Below, in pieces: positions 1-8,215 of a stretch of 64,000 nt of DNA (positions within the stretch are counted from its first letter, which is position 1; every line of letters begins with the position of its first letter). Source of the stretch: an uncultured Lachnospiraceae bacterium. GTDB lineage: Bacteria > Bacillota > Clostridia > Lachnospirales > Lachnospiraceae. The notes beneath the pieces are model-generated. The model was not told where the DNA came from, searched no databases, and saw nothing but the letters and a program-made list of their open reading frames with translations. The translations under genes were made by a program, and so were the position numbers. The DNA is taken from positions 1-64,000 of the forward strand of contig CAKRJH010000006.1 of the NCBI GenBank assembly GCA_934351255.1, in the 5' to 3' direction.

Positions 1-30
1 GAGCGAAAATGAGAACCGCTTGAGCGAAAG

Positions 31-59
31 TTGCAAAGATAGCAAAAGGATGCTATAAT
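31..59 (+). promoter_or_regulatory. Sigma-A promoter of tRNA-Asn
   Basis: TTGCAA at 31-36 and TATAAT at 54-59 are separated by 17 bases and end 46 bases before the tRNA. The boxes are seen directly; use as the tRNA promoter is inferred. Confidence 0.75.
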
Positions 60-105
60 CGGTATACAGTTTTGAAGGTACTACGAAAGAAGTAATACCA
101 GATAT

Positions 106-177
106 TCCTCGATAGCTCAATGGTAGAGCACACGGCTGTTAACCGTGGGGTTGTTGGTTCGAGCCCAACTCGGGGAG
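106..177 (+). tRNA. tRNA-Asn (anticodon GUU)
   Basis: Acceptor arms 106-112 and 170-176 pair fully if one G-T pair is allowed. The anticodon stem CACGG/CCGTG encloses a loop with GTT, and a normal T-loop (GGTTCGAGCC) follows. The discriminator is G177 and CCA is not encoded. A T-rich terminator hairpin follows at once. Confidence 0.95.
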
Positions 178-185
178 TTTTTTTT

Positions 186-210
186 GACTCTAGTTTTCTA
201 GAGTCTTTTT
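186..210 (+). terminator. Intrinsic terminator after tRNA-Asn
   Basis: Perfect 8-bp stem GACTCTAG/CTAGAGTC (186-193 and 198-205) with a TTTT loop and a following T tract. It ends the tRNA-Asn transcript. Confidence 0.85.
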
Positions 211-211
211 T

Positions 212-277
212 ACTTTATAGGAAACTTCTCGTTTCCTATAAAGTAAAAAACGCTCCGCGAGGATGCGCATCTCGCGG
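212..277. repeat. Two inverted repeats upstream of the GH3 gene
   Basis: A 14-bp perfect stem (212-225 with 231-244) is preceded by T and followed by A, so it could also end transcription coming from the right. A second stem CCGCGAG/CTCGCGG sits at 255-261 and 271-277. The rest of the gap up to the GH3 gene (278-389) shows no clear gene or promoter. Confidence 0.6.
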
Positions 278-389
278 AACGGTACTTGTCCCGCTAAAGA
301 GAACCAGTTATAATATAAATATTGAAGTAAGGGGTAATGCATGCCTGCATCGGAATGGTTGTGGGTGGAGAAAGGAATGTAGCATCATT

Positions 390-2819
390 ATGAATGATAA
401 GTGGGTAAGAGCAATGTATCAGCCGCCTTTGGGGTTGAGAGCGGACGGAGGCAGAGTGACAGGGTGCCGGGAGCATATTGATCTATCGAGAAAAGCAGCC
501 ACCGAGGGTATGGTACTGTTAAAAAATGAAGGATCGGTTCTGCCATTGGCCAGGGGCAGCAAGATTGCCTTGTTTGGCAAGGGAACGATTGATTATGTAA
601 AAGGCGGTGGCGGAAGTGGGGAAGTGACCACGGCGTATATCCGGAATCTCCATGAGGGGATGAAGGTGTATGAACAGGCAGGGGATGTCTCTCTCTATGA
701 ACCGCTGATCGATTTCTATAAGAAGGAGATACAGGAGCAATATGCACAGGGGGCATTGCCGGGACTGACGGTAGAGCCTGAGCTTCCGGATGACCTGGTG
801 AGAAAGGCACATGCATATGCTGACACTGCGATCATCAGTATCTGCCGCTATTCCGGGGAAGACTGGGATCGCAAACTGGGAGAGGAAGAGGTTGCGTATC
901 CACCGTATCTGGAAGATATTATGAGCCGCAGTCGGAAGATCTTTGACCGGGGTGATTTTTATCTTACCAGAGAAGAAGCCAGGATGGTGGAGCAGGTGAC
1001 TGCTACGTTTGGACAGGCAATCGTGGTGATGAATGTCGGTGGAATGGTCGACACACAGTGGTTTGCAGACAATGAGAAGATCCCGGCAGTACTGATGAGT
1101 TGGCAGGGTGGCATGGAGGGAGGTCTGGCGACTGCAGATCTTCTGCTTGGCAAAGTCAGTCCATCCGGACATCTGAGTGATACGCTTGCCAGGGAGATAA
1201 CCGATTATCCGTCCACAGAAGTATTTCATGATTCTATGGATCATGCAGAATATGTGGAGGATATTTATGTGGGATATCGTTATTTTGAGACGATCCCGGG
1301 TGCGAAAGAACGTGTTAATTATCCGTTTGGTTACGGCCTCAGTTATACAGAGTTTGCCTGCAGTGATGTTCAGGTGGATGCCAGTACGGTGCAGGGACAG
1401 GATATCATTGTGGCGTCCTGTGTGGTGACCAATATCGGCGATATGGCCGGCAAATATGTATGGCAGTTGTATTATCAGGCTCCGCAGGGAAAACTGGGCA
1501 AAGCCGCCAGGGAACTGGGGGCGTTTGTCAAGACCAGAGAACTGCAGAAGGGGGAGAGTCAGAGACTATATCTGACAATGCCGGTGGATCAGATGGCTTC
1601 TTATGATGATCTCGGAGCAGTTGCAGGATCAGCATACGTGTTGGAGGCAGGAGCATATCAGATTTATCAGGGGGACAATGTCAGAGACGCGCAGTGTTGT
1701 TATACCTATGAGTTGGAATCTGACGTGGTAGTGGAGCAGCTTACCAGAAGATGTGCTCCATACAAACTGACCAGAAGGATGCAGGCGGATGGAAGCTTTG
1801 AAACGCTGCAGACCGGGGACTATCCGGAAGATCCGTGCATTCTTCCGCGACAGGATATTGACGGACTGGAAGGAGTCGTTCCCGATGTCATGGGTGAGGC
1901 ATTGAGGCAGAATGTTCCATGGAAACCACATCCGGAGAAGGTGCTGTCCCAGGTGGCAGACGGAGATATTACGCTGGATGAGTTTATGGAACAGCTTTCT
2001 GTGGAGGAACTGATCCACCTGACCTGCGGACACAGAGGGACAGGCATCACGAATACGGGATCGATGGGGGCATTGCCAAAATATGGAGTACCAGCGATCA
2101 ATTCTGCGGATGGTCCGGCCGGACTGCGGATCGATCCGGTATGTCATGTGTATACCACGGCGTTTCCATGTGCCACGCTTCTGGCATCGACCTGGAATAC
2201 GGAGCTGGTAGAACAGGTAGGTATGGCAGGAGCCAGAGAAGTCAAGGAGAATAATATCGGTCTGTGGCTGACGCCTGCGATCAATATTCACCGGAGTCCG
2301 CTTTGTGGACGTAATTTTGAGTATTATTCAGAAGATCCGTATCTGACGGGGGCCATGGGTACTGCGATGGTAAAAGGAATTCAGTCACAGCATATCGGTG
2401 CGAGCCTGAAACATTTTGCGGTAAACAATAAAGAGACGAACCGCAAGGAAAGCGATTCCATTGTATCGGAACGGGCGCTGCGGGAGATCTATCTGAAGGG
2501 ATTTGAGATGGTGGTCCGGGAGGCACAGCCTTGGACGGTCATGTCTTCCTATAATCTGCTGAATGGTGAAAAAACGTCGGAGAGTTATGATCTGTTGACG
2601 GGAATTTTGCGCCAGGAATGGGGATATGAGGGGATGGTTACCTCAGATTGGTGGAATCATTCCGAGCATTATCTGGAGATCAAAGCCGGCAATGACATTA
2701 AGATGATGAATGGATATGCGGACCGTGTAAAAGAGGCGTGGACACAGGGAGCCATCACAACGGCAGAGATTTATAACAGTGCCAGACGTGTGCTGCAGAT
2801 GATCTTGAAACAGGAATAA
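390..2819 (+). CDS. Glycoside hydrolase family 3 beta-glycosidase, domain-permuted
   Basis: Cytoplasmic GH3 enzyme, probably a beta-glucosidase or related exo-glycosidase; 809 residues, no signal peptide. The domain order is reversed compared with most GH3 enzymes. The (alpha/beta)6 sandwich domain comes first (about residues 30-330, with KNEGSVLPL and the YPFGYGLSYT segment), then a fibronectin III-like domain (about 340-440), and last the catalytic TIM-barrel domain (about 510-809). The barrel carries the KHFAVNN motif and the nucleophile aspartate in GMVTSDWW near the C-terminus. This order is known from Ruminococcus albus and Butyrivibrio enzymes. ATG 390 is chosen because the open frame upstream runs through the tRNA; the nearest GGAGAAAGG (366-374) lies rather far off, so ATG 415 remains possible. 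Exact sugar specificity cannot be read. Confidence 0.9.
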   Translation: MNDKWVRAMYQPPLGLRADGGRVTGCREHIDLSRKAATEGMVLLKNEGSVLPLARGSKIALFGKGTIDYVKGGGGSGEVTTAYIRNLHEGMKVYEQAGDVSLYEPLIDFYKKEIQEQYAQGALPGLTVEPELPDDLVRKAHAYADTAIISICRYSGEDWDRKLGEEEVAYPPYLEDIMSRSRKIFDRGDFYLTREEARMVEQVTATFGQAIVVMNVGGMVDTQWFADNEKIPAVLMSWQGGMEGGLATADLLLGKVSPSGHLSDTLAREITDYPSTEVFHDSMDHAEYVEDIYVGYRYFETIPGAKERVNYPFGYGLSYTEFACSDVQVDASTVQGQDIIVASCVVTNIGDMAGKYVWQLYYQAPQGKLGKAARELGAFVKTRELQKGESQRLYLTMPVDQMASYDDLGAVAGSAYVLEAGAYQIYQGDNVRDAQCCYTYELESDVVVEQLTRRCAPYKLTRRMQADGSFETLQTGDYPEDPCILPRQDIDGLEGVVPDVMGEALRQNVPWKPHPEKVLSQVADGDITLDEFMEQLSVEELIHLTCGHRGTGITNTGSMGALPKYGVPAINSADGPAGLRIDPVCHVYTTAFPCATLLASTWNTELVEQVGMAGAREVKENNIGLWLTPAINIHRSPLCGRNFEYYSEDPYLTGAMGTAMVKGIQSQHIGASLKHFAVNNKETNRKESDSIVSERALREIYLKGFEMVVREAQPWTVMSSYNLLNGEKTSESYDLLTGILRQEWGYEGMVTSDWWNHSEHYLEIKAGNDIKMMNGYADRVKEAWTQGAITTAEIYNSARRVLQMILKQE

Positions 2820-2841
2820 CAACGAAGGGGGAGCAGAAAGT

Positions 2842-3366
2842 ATGAAGTCCGGAAAATGGACCACTTCGATATTATTTATGCTGCTGTTTGTGGCAGTGAC
2901 AGCCATTTTTATGGTGATCTTTTTGAGAATACAGAAATACGGTGAGGAGAATCCGGTGAACGATGCCACGCTGGTGTATATCCGCAGAGCAGAAGACATT
3001 AGCGGCATGGATCTGGATCCGGGCAAGCTCTGTCAATTTACGGATACCAAAGATGGATATCTGGGAAAAGGCCATGTTATCCTGGAGCTGGAATATGAAG
3101 GGGAGGATTATGAATCGCTGAAAGAGAGTCTTGGAAAACGGGAGTACTGGGAGAAACTTCCGTTGAGCGAATCTCTGGAAAAATGTCTGGATGGACTGGA
3201 TGTGGAGCTGCCTACAGAGGGCTATTTTATCGTGTATGACCGACATATCAGCGCGAAAGACCGCTTTTGTTATGACGAGATTCCGGACAGGAACAGTCTG
3301 AGTTTTTCCGTGGTGATGTTTGATCCGGGGCAAAAGAAAGTATTTTATCTGGAACAGGACAAATAA
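2842..3366 (+). CDS. Membrane-anchored protein of unknown function
   Basis: 174 residues, not recognised. One hydrophobic segment at about residues 8-28 with few charges before it suggests an N-terminal anchor, leaving about 145 residues outside the cell. The rest is acidic with no motif I can name. A good GGGGGAG ribosome site precedes ATG 2842. It follows the GH3 gene by 22 bases on the same strand, so the two are probably cotranscribed. Confidence 0.75.
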   Translation: MKSGKWTTSILFMLLFVAVTAIFMVIFLRIQKYGEENPVNDATLVYIRRAEDISGMDLDPGKLCQFTDTKDGYLGKGHVILELEYEGEDYESLKESLGKREYWEKLPLSESLEKCLDGLDVELPTEGYFIVYDRHISAKDRFCYDEIPDRNSLSFSVVMFDPGQKKVFYLEQDK

Positions 3367-3415
3367 AAATAATCCTGCAACAAATCGAAAAATCGAAAAA
3401 ATAACCACAAAGTTC

Positions 3416-3449
3416 TTGCGTGACGGGTGTTTTTATGATAGAATATAAT
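3416..3449 (+). promoter_or_regulatory. Candidate promoter of the four-tRNA cluster
   Basis: TTGCGT (3416-3421) and TAGAAT (3439-3444) are 17 bases apart; an overlapping TATAAT lies at 3444-3449. It ends about 32 bases before the first tRNA. Confidence 0.55.
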
Positions 3450-3480
3450 TCGCTGGATTTACACAAGGGAATTGTGGAAT

Positions 3481-3554
3481 GGACCCTTAGCTCAGTTGGT
3501 CAGAGCACTCGGCTCATAACCGATCGGTCCAGGGTTCGAGTCCCTGAGGGTCCA
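3481..3554 (+). tRNA. tRNA with CAU anticodon (elongator Met or Ile2)
   Basis: Acceptor arms GGACCCT and AGGGTCC pair perfectly and the loop carries CAT. The body cannot be assigned by eye: similar GGACC...CAT genes in Bacillus relatives are read either as elongator methionine or as isoleucine-2 (lysidine-modified). The discriminator is A3554 and no CCA is encoded. Confidence 0.9.
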
Positions 3555-3573
3555 CTTATTTATTATTTTATAT

Positions 3574-3647
3574 GGCCTAGTGGCTCAGTTGGTTAGAGCG
3601 CCGCCCTGTCACGGCGGAGGTCGAGGGTTCGAGTCCCTTCTGGGTCG
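3574..3647 (+). tRNA. tRNA-Asp (anticodon GUC)
   Basis: Acceptor GGCCTAG pairs with CTGGGTC using G-T pairs. The anticodon stem CCGCC/GGCGG holds a loop with GTC. The T arm is standard, the discriminator is G, and CCA is not encoded. Confidence 0.95.
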
Positions 3648-3654
3648 TTTATAT

Positions 3655-3727
3655 GGGATCTTAGCTCAGCTGGGAGAGCATCTGCCTTACAAGCAGAGGG
3701 TCATAGGTTCGAGCCCTATAGGTCCCA
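3655..3727 (+). tRNA. tRNA-Val (anticodon UAC), copy 1
   Basis: The anticodon stem TCTGC/GCAGA holds a loop with TAC; acceptor GGGATCT pairs with AGGTCCC. The gene and its Leu neighbour recur identically at 7025-7188. Confidence 0.95.
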
Positions 3728-3732
3728 TTGAT

Positions 3733-3818
3733 GCCGCAGTGGCGGAACTGGCAGACGCCCGGGACTTAAAATCCCGTGGGTAGTGATACCCGTACCGGTT
3801 CGATTCCGGTCTGCGGCA
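3733..3818 (+). tRNA. tRNA-Leu (anticodon UAA), copy 1
   Basis: A long-variable-arm tRNA (86 bases) with acceptor GCCGCAG/CTGCGGC and TAA in the anticodon loop. The variable arm around GTGGGTAGTGATACC forms its own stem. It is the last of the cluster and is followed by a terminator. Confidence 0.95.
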
Positions 3819-3821
3819 TGT

Positions 3822-3853
3822 AACTCCAAATCATTTTGATTTGGAGTTTTTTT
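3822..3853 (+). terminator. Intrinsic terminator of the tRNA cluster
   Basis: A 12-bp stem (3822-3833 with 3837-3848, AACTCCAAATCA against its complement) is followed directly by a T tract. Confidence 0.9.
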
Positions 3854-3890
3854 GGTTAGAATGGATCGTTTGGTCAGGTGGAGGTGGACG

Positions 3891-4538
3891 ATGAGGACAA
3901 GAAAGGAAGCGTTGGAGTATGGCCTCTCTTTTCCCGGGACGTATCAGGATGCACCGTTTCATGATGAGAACTGGCAGCTGGTGCGAGTGAGACCCGATAA
4001 AAAGGCTTTTTTGTGGACGTATGAGAAGGATGGACTGATCCATCTCAATGTGAAAGCAGACCCGGAGTGGAGGGATTTCTGGCGCGGAGCCTATGCATCG
4101 GTACTTCCGGGATACCATCAGAATAAAGAGCATTGGAATACGATCATACTCGATGGGAGCATTCCGACAGAAGATGTCCGCCGGATGATCCGCGAGAGCT
4201 ATGATCTGGTGACGGACAGTCCGACCCGCCGGATCTATGAGGCTGTGTGCAGGATTCCTGCAGGAAAGGTCGCAACCTATGGTCAGATCGCTGCGATGGC
4301 AGGAAATCCGAGGATGTGCCGTGCGGTGGGCAATGCATTGCATAAGAACCCGGACCCGGAGCATATTCCATGTTTTCGGGTGGTAAATTCCAAGGGAGAA
4401 CTGTCCGGGGCCTTTGCATTTGGAGGAGCCGATGAGCAGAAGAACAGGCTGGAGGCCGAGGGTATTGAGGTAGACAACGGAAAAGTGGATTTATCGCGAT
4501 TTCAAATGTCGTGGGAAATGGGGAAAGAAGATGAATGA
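3891..4538 (+). CDS. YjbR/MmcQ-like domain fused to a methylguanine methyltransferase-like domain
   Basis: 215 residues. Residues 1-105 form an MmcQ/YjbR (CyaY-like fold) domain, with LSFPGTYQD at the start and HWNTIILDG near its end. Residues about 110-200 form an O6-alkylguanine-DNA alkyltransferase-like domain: IPAGKVATYGQIA is the DNA-binding helix region and the active-site loop reads PCFRV, with the acceptor cysteine at 161. Classical enzymes have PCHRV and alkyltransferase-like proteins replace the cysteine. Here the cysteine is kept but the following histidine is phenylalanine, so catalysis is uncertain. A role in alkylation damage repair or sensing is likely. ATG 3891 has GGAGG six bases upstream. 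The end overlaps the YfhO gene by 8 bases. Confidence 0.85.
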   Translation: MRTRKEALEYGLSFPGTYQDAPFHDENWQLVRVRPDKKAFLWTYEKDGLIHLNVKADPEWRDFWRGAYASVLPGYHQNKEHWNTIILDGSIPTEDVRRMIRESYDLVTDSPTRRIYEAVCRIPAGKVATYGQIAAMAGNPRMCRAVGNALHKNPDPEHIPCFRVVNSKGELSGAFAFGGADEQKNRLEAEGIEVDNGKVDLSRFQMSWEMGKEDE

Positions 4539-6987
4539 GAACAAAAACAAGTCGTGGATCTGGTGTACGGCAGCATTTGGCCTGACGGTCGTGATCATGC
4601 TGTTGATCCTGCGTGCGGGCGGATTTTATCCGTTTGGAGAAAAGTCGCTGTTGATCATGGATATGAAAGGGCAGTATGTGGAATTTCTGAGTTCCCTGCG
4701 CCATATCTTTACCGGGGATGATTCTCTGTTTTTCTCCTGGTCGCGTTCGATGGGCGGCAATTTTATTGGCGTAATTGCGTATTATGTGGCGAGTCCGCTG
4801 TCGTTTATCACCTTATTTTTTCCGGTGGAAAAGATGCCGGTGGCCGTGGAGATCCTGACGATCCTGAAGATTGCGCTGGCAGCGGTGACCTGTACCGTGT
4901 TTGGAAATTATCTGGCCCGCAGAAAGGGAGTCACCCTGGGGATGTCGCTGCTGATACCGGCAGTCTGCTACAGTCTGATGTCCTATACCATGGTGTATTC
5001 TCTGAGTATCATGTGGCTGGACGCGGTTATTTTACTGCCATTGATCCTGATGGGTGTGGAAAAGATCCTTGATGGAAAACAGGGAGGACAGTATGTTCTC
5101 TGCCTGACGCTTCTGTTCATCAGCAATTATTACACCGGATATATGGTGGGACTGTTTACCGGTATGTACTTTGTTGTACGTCTGATCACACAGATGGAGA
5201 TAGGTGCATGGAAGAATACTCTGGGTATTCTGGGGAAATTTACGCTGACCAGTCTGATATCAATTGGTCTGGCAGCACCGCTTCTGGTGAGTTCACTGAC
5301 CGACCTGATGCAGGGAAAACTGGCATCCGGTTATCAGGGGACGGATTATGCGGGGCAGACGAATTTTGAGTTTTCCAAATTCTGGTCAAAACTGTCTCAT
5401 GGCACGTATGACAGCATTACCAACAGTGGTCTTCCGGCGGTGTATTGTGGCTATCTGATCCTGGTACTGGCGGTGGTATATCTGCTGCACAGGTCGATCC
5501 GCATCCGGGAGAAGGTGGGAATGCTCTGTATTTTGCTGCTGTTAATGACAAGTTTCTACAGAAGTAGTCTAGATAAGATATGGCATGGTTTCCAGTATCC
5601 GAACTGGTTCCCGTACCGGTACGCATTTCTGTTCAGCGCATTGCTGGTGTACATGGCAGTGCAGGCGATGATCGCTCTGGGTCCATTCTTTGCTGAGCCG
5701 TTTTTTGCGAAGAAGCATGACCGCGTGGTGAAGACCGTGGTCGTGGCGGTACTGGTCGTGGCTGTCAGTGCGGAGATGGGTACCAATGGTCTGGCGATGC
5801 TTCGCGGGCTGGATGGAGAATTTTCGTATGGAACGGTGGAGGAATATACTTCTTTCGTGGACAAGACCCAGCCGCTGGTGGAGCAGATACAGTCTCAGGA
5901 TTCGGGATTTTACCGGATCAACCAGCAGTATGAATACTCCAAAAACGATGCGTTGCTGTTTGGCTACAATGGGATGACGCATTATTCATCGACTTTTAAT
6001 GCGGCGATCAATGCCTTGACACCGAAACTCGGTCTGGCACAGACGTATTTCTGGAATTCGGGCTATGGTTCCAATGCATTGCTGGACAGTCTGTTCGCTG
6101 TAAAATATGTCATCAGTGACCGCGCGGTCGCTTCCGATTATCAGTATGGGGACAGTACGCAGGAGGGAACCGCATGGTACACGAATCCGAATGCATTGCC
6201 GATCGCGTATGGAGTGTCCGGGGATTGTGAGAATCCGGATGTCCAGTCTGCCAGTCCGTTCGCCAATCAGAATCAGTTTGTCGACCAGATTACGGGAGAG
6301 AAGGAACGCAATTATTTCTGGTGGTGCGAGTATGTGCAGAATCAGGAGGACGGATCTTCCTGGAATTATCAGGTGACGGCAGCCTCCACGAATCCGATGT
6401 ATCTATATATGAAGGCGAATGCTTCGTATGCCAATGTCTATGTCAATGATGTGTATGTGGGAGATTATTTTACCAGCGAGACCAACGGTGTTCTGTATCT
6501 GGGGAATTTCGAAAAAGGACAGACCGTGACGGTGCGGGTGGCGGCAAGTTCCTACGATGGAAGTACGGTCACACCATCACAGACGGAGATCGCGCAGTTG
6601 GATTCCGCCTCTGTGACAGAGACGATGACTACTCTGGCCGGACATGGCATGAAGATCAAAAAACATCGCGGTGGATCCCTGGAAGGGACGATCAGTCTGG
6701 CAGAGGGACAGAGCCAGGTCATGACCTCTATTCCCTATGATAAAGGATGGACGATCAAGGTCGATGGAAAGAAAGTTTCCTATGAGAAATATGCGGGAAC
6801 CTTTATCCGGTTTATCTGCGACAGCGGAGAACATGAGATTTCCATGCATTATGTATCTCCGGGATTCGGAGTGGGATGTGTGGTGGCTGTGATCAGTCTG
6901 CTCGTATGTCTGGTGTACTTTGGAGTTGTTAAAAAATGGATCTTAACGTGCAGGAAAACCGCCCATGGACACGATGGAAATGATTGA
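4531..6987 (+). CDS. YfhO family polytopic membrane protein
   Basis: 818 residues. The N-terminal half (to about residue 430) holds about a dozen hydrophobic segments typical of YfhO/GT-C-type integral membrane proteins, with the family's early acidic MDMKGQY segment after the first helix. The C-terminal half is mainly a soluble extracellular domain, ending in one more membrane helix (about 780-805) and a short basic tail. In Bacillus and Listeria YfhO proteins work in glycosylation of cell-wall or lipoteichoic polymers; that role here is inferred. It overlaps the preceding repair gene, so the two are translationally linked. Confidence 0.85.
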   Translation: MNENKNKSWIWCTAAFGLTVVIMLLILRAGGFYPFGEKSLLIMDMKGQYVEFLSSLRHIFTGDDSLFFSWSRSMGGNFIGVIAYYVASPLSFITLFFPVEKMPVAVEILTILKIALAAVTCTVFGNYLARRKGVTLGMSLLIPAVCYSLMSYTMVYSLSIMWLDAVILLPLILMGVEKILDGKQGGQYVLCLTLLFISNYYTGYMVGLFTGMYFVVRLITQMEIGAWKNTLGILGKFTLTSLISIGLAAPLLVSSLTDLMQGKLASGYQGTDYAGQTNFEFSKFWSKLSHGTYDSITNSGLPAVYCGYLILVLAVVYLLHRSIRIREKVGMLCILLLLMTSFYRSSLDKIWHGFQYPNWFPYRYAFLFSALLVYMAVQAMIALGPFFAEPFFAKKHDRVVKTVVVAVLVVAVSAEMGTNGLAMLRGLDGEFSYGTVEEYTSFVDKTQPLVEQIQSQDSGFYRINQQYEYSKNDALLFGYNGMTHYSSTFNAAINALTPKLGLAQTYFWNSGYGSNALLDSLFAVKYVISDRAVASDYQYGDSTQEGTAWYTNPNALPIAYGVSGDCENPDVQSASPFANQNQFVDQITGEKERNYFWWCEYVQNQEDGSSWNYQVTAASTNPMYLYMKANASYANVYVNDVYVGDYFTSETNGVLYLGNFEKGQTVTVRVAASSYDGSTVTPSQTEIAQLDSASVTETMTTLAGHGMKIKKHRGGSLEGTISLAEGQSQVMTSIPYDKGWTIKVDGKKVSYEKYAGTFIRFICDSGEHEISMHYVSPGFGVGCVVAVISLLVCLVYFGVVKKWILTCRKTAHGHDGND

Positions 6988-7012
6988 CAGACAGGGTGAT
7001 CTATGATATGAT
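6984..7012 (+). promoter_or_regulatory. Near-consensus promoter of the second tRNA pair
   Basis: TTGACA (6984-6989) and TATGAT (7007-7012) are 17 bases apart. The -35 box overlaps the stop codon of the YfhO gene, and the tRNA starts 13 bases after the -10 box. Confidence 0.85.
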
Positions 7013-7024
7013 GAATCCTGTTGT

Positions 7025-7097
7025 GGGATCTTAGCTCAGCTGGGAGAGCATCTGCCTTACAAGCAGAGGGTCATAGGTTCGAGCCCTATAGGTCCCA
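7025..7097 (+). tRNA. tRNA-Val (anticodon UAC), copy 2
   Basis: Base-for-base identical to the copy at 3655-3727, with the same spacing to the following Leu gene but its own strong promoter. Confidence 0.95.
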
Positions 7098-7102
7098 TTG
7101 AT

Positions 7103-7188
7103 GCCGCAGTGGCGGAACTGGCAGACGCCCGGGACTTAAAATCCCGTGGGTAGTGATACCCGTACCGGTTCGATTCCGGTCTGCGGCA
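7103..7188 (+). tRNA. tRNA-Leu (anticodon UAA), copy 2
   Basis: Identical to the copy at 3733-3818. The sequence diverges right after the discriminator base and leads into a different terminator. Confidence 0.95.
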
Positions 7189-7197
7189 CGATGATTG

Positions 7198-7233
7198 GAA
7201 GAACTCTTCGAGATGAGGAGTTCTTCTTTTTTT
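7198..7233 (+). terminator. Intrinsic terminator after the second tRNA pair
   Basis: Stem GAAGAACTC (7198-7206) with GAGTTCTTC (7218-7226), followed by seven T. Confidence 0.9.
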
Positions 7234-7373
7234 GTTTTATGGAAAATAAATTTTACTACAGTTTTACAAGATGGGGTTTTTCTTTCCGGGGAGTGGTATG
7301 GTACAATAGTATGATGCAAGGGGCAATCTATGGCATCTGTTGGGGTGTTTTGGGGAAGGAATGATAAAGGATT

Positions 7374-8069
7374 ATGAATACAATATTATTGGTGGAGGAT
7401 GATGAGGCATTGTCCATGGGGACGGTGTACTCTCTGGAGAGTGAAGGATTTCGCGTACTTCGGGCGGCGGATGCAGCAGGAGCCAGGAGTGTCTGGGAGG
7501 ATAACCGCGGTGAGATCTCACTGGTCCTTCTGGATGTGATGCTTCCGGATGGAGACGGTTACCAGCTTTGCCGTGAGTGGAAGGCACAGTGTCCGCAGAT
7601 GCCGATCCTGTTTCTGACGGCATTGGGAGATGAGGGCAATGTGGTCCGGGGATTGGACACCGGTGCGGATGACTATATCTGCAAGCCTTTTCGGATCCAG
7701 GAACTGATGGCCAGGATCCGTGCAAATCTGCGCAAGGGGAAGCGGCAGGAAGCAGCAACCCGGGAGAAGCTGGTCTGTGGAAAGATCACCCTGGATACGG
7801 CGGATTTTTCGGTGTTTGTGGATGGAGTCCGCGTCGAACTGACATTGAGTGAATTCCGGCTGCTCTGGGAATTTATGAAACATCAGGGGCAGACCCTGAC
7901 CAGGGATCAGTTGATGGAGCGGCTGTGGGCTGTCGATCAGGCATTTGTGGACAATAATACGTTGTCAGTCTACGTGCGAAGACTGCGCGAGAAGATTGAT
8001 GAACCCGGAGAGGAATCGTGTATTACGACGATCCGTGGCATTGGCTACCGCATGGACAGGCGGGGATGA
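7374..8069 (+). CDS. OmpR/PhoB-type response regulator
   Basis: 231 residues. The receiver domain (1-115) has the acidic pair D9/D10, phospho-acceptor D54 in LLDVMLPDGDG, T82 and K104 in ICKPF. The winged-helix output domain (about 130-230) ends in the GIGYRM motif usual for this family. It is the cytoplasmic DNA-binding partner of the kinase encoded directly downstream. Target genes cannot be read; the following MgtE gene on the same strand is a possibility only. Confidence 0.93.
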   Translation: MNTILLVEDDEALSMGTVYSLESEGFRVLRAADAAGARSVWEDNRGEISLVLLDVMLPDGDGYQLCREWKAQCPQMPILFLTALGDEGNVVRGLDTGADDYICKPFRIQELMARIRANLRKGKRQEAATREKLVCGKITLDTADFSVFVDGVRVELTLSEFRLLWEFMKHQGQTLTRDQLMERLWAVDQAFVDNNTLSVYVRRLREKIDEPGEESCITTIRGIGYRMDRRG

Positions 8070-8215
8070 CGCCAGAGAGGGCAGGGAAGAACCGGAAGGC
8101 ATCAGAGAAGGCAGAGGGGATCAGCGGAAGCCGGGTAGAATATGATGGAGTGGCAGAAGGCAAGGAACAAGATGGAGTGATGAAGCGTGAGAGCGCTGCG
8201 GGATGGAGGAAAAGC

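Larger units (their letters stand above)
7025..7188 (+). repeat. Second copy of a 164-bp tRNA-Val/tRNA-Leu repeat
   Basis: Matches 3655-3818 exactly at an offset of 3370 bases, including the 5-base spacer ATTG-AT context between the tRNAs. Both copies are in direct orientation and bracket the repair-fusion and YfhO genes. Confidence 0.95.

Noticed and set aside
120..389. N-terminal extension of the GH3 gene through tRNA-Asn
   Set aside because: The frame translates a tRNA and two terminator hairpins; the family alignment begins after 390.
3580..3783. Open frame running through tRNA-Asp, tRNA-Val and tRNA-Leu
   Set aside because: Structured RNA genes explain the sequence fully.
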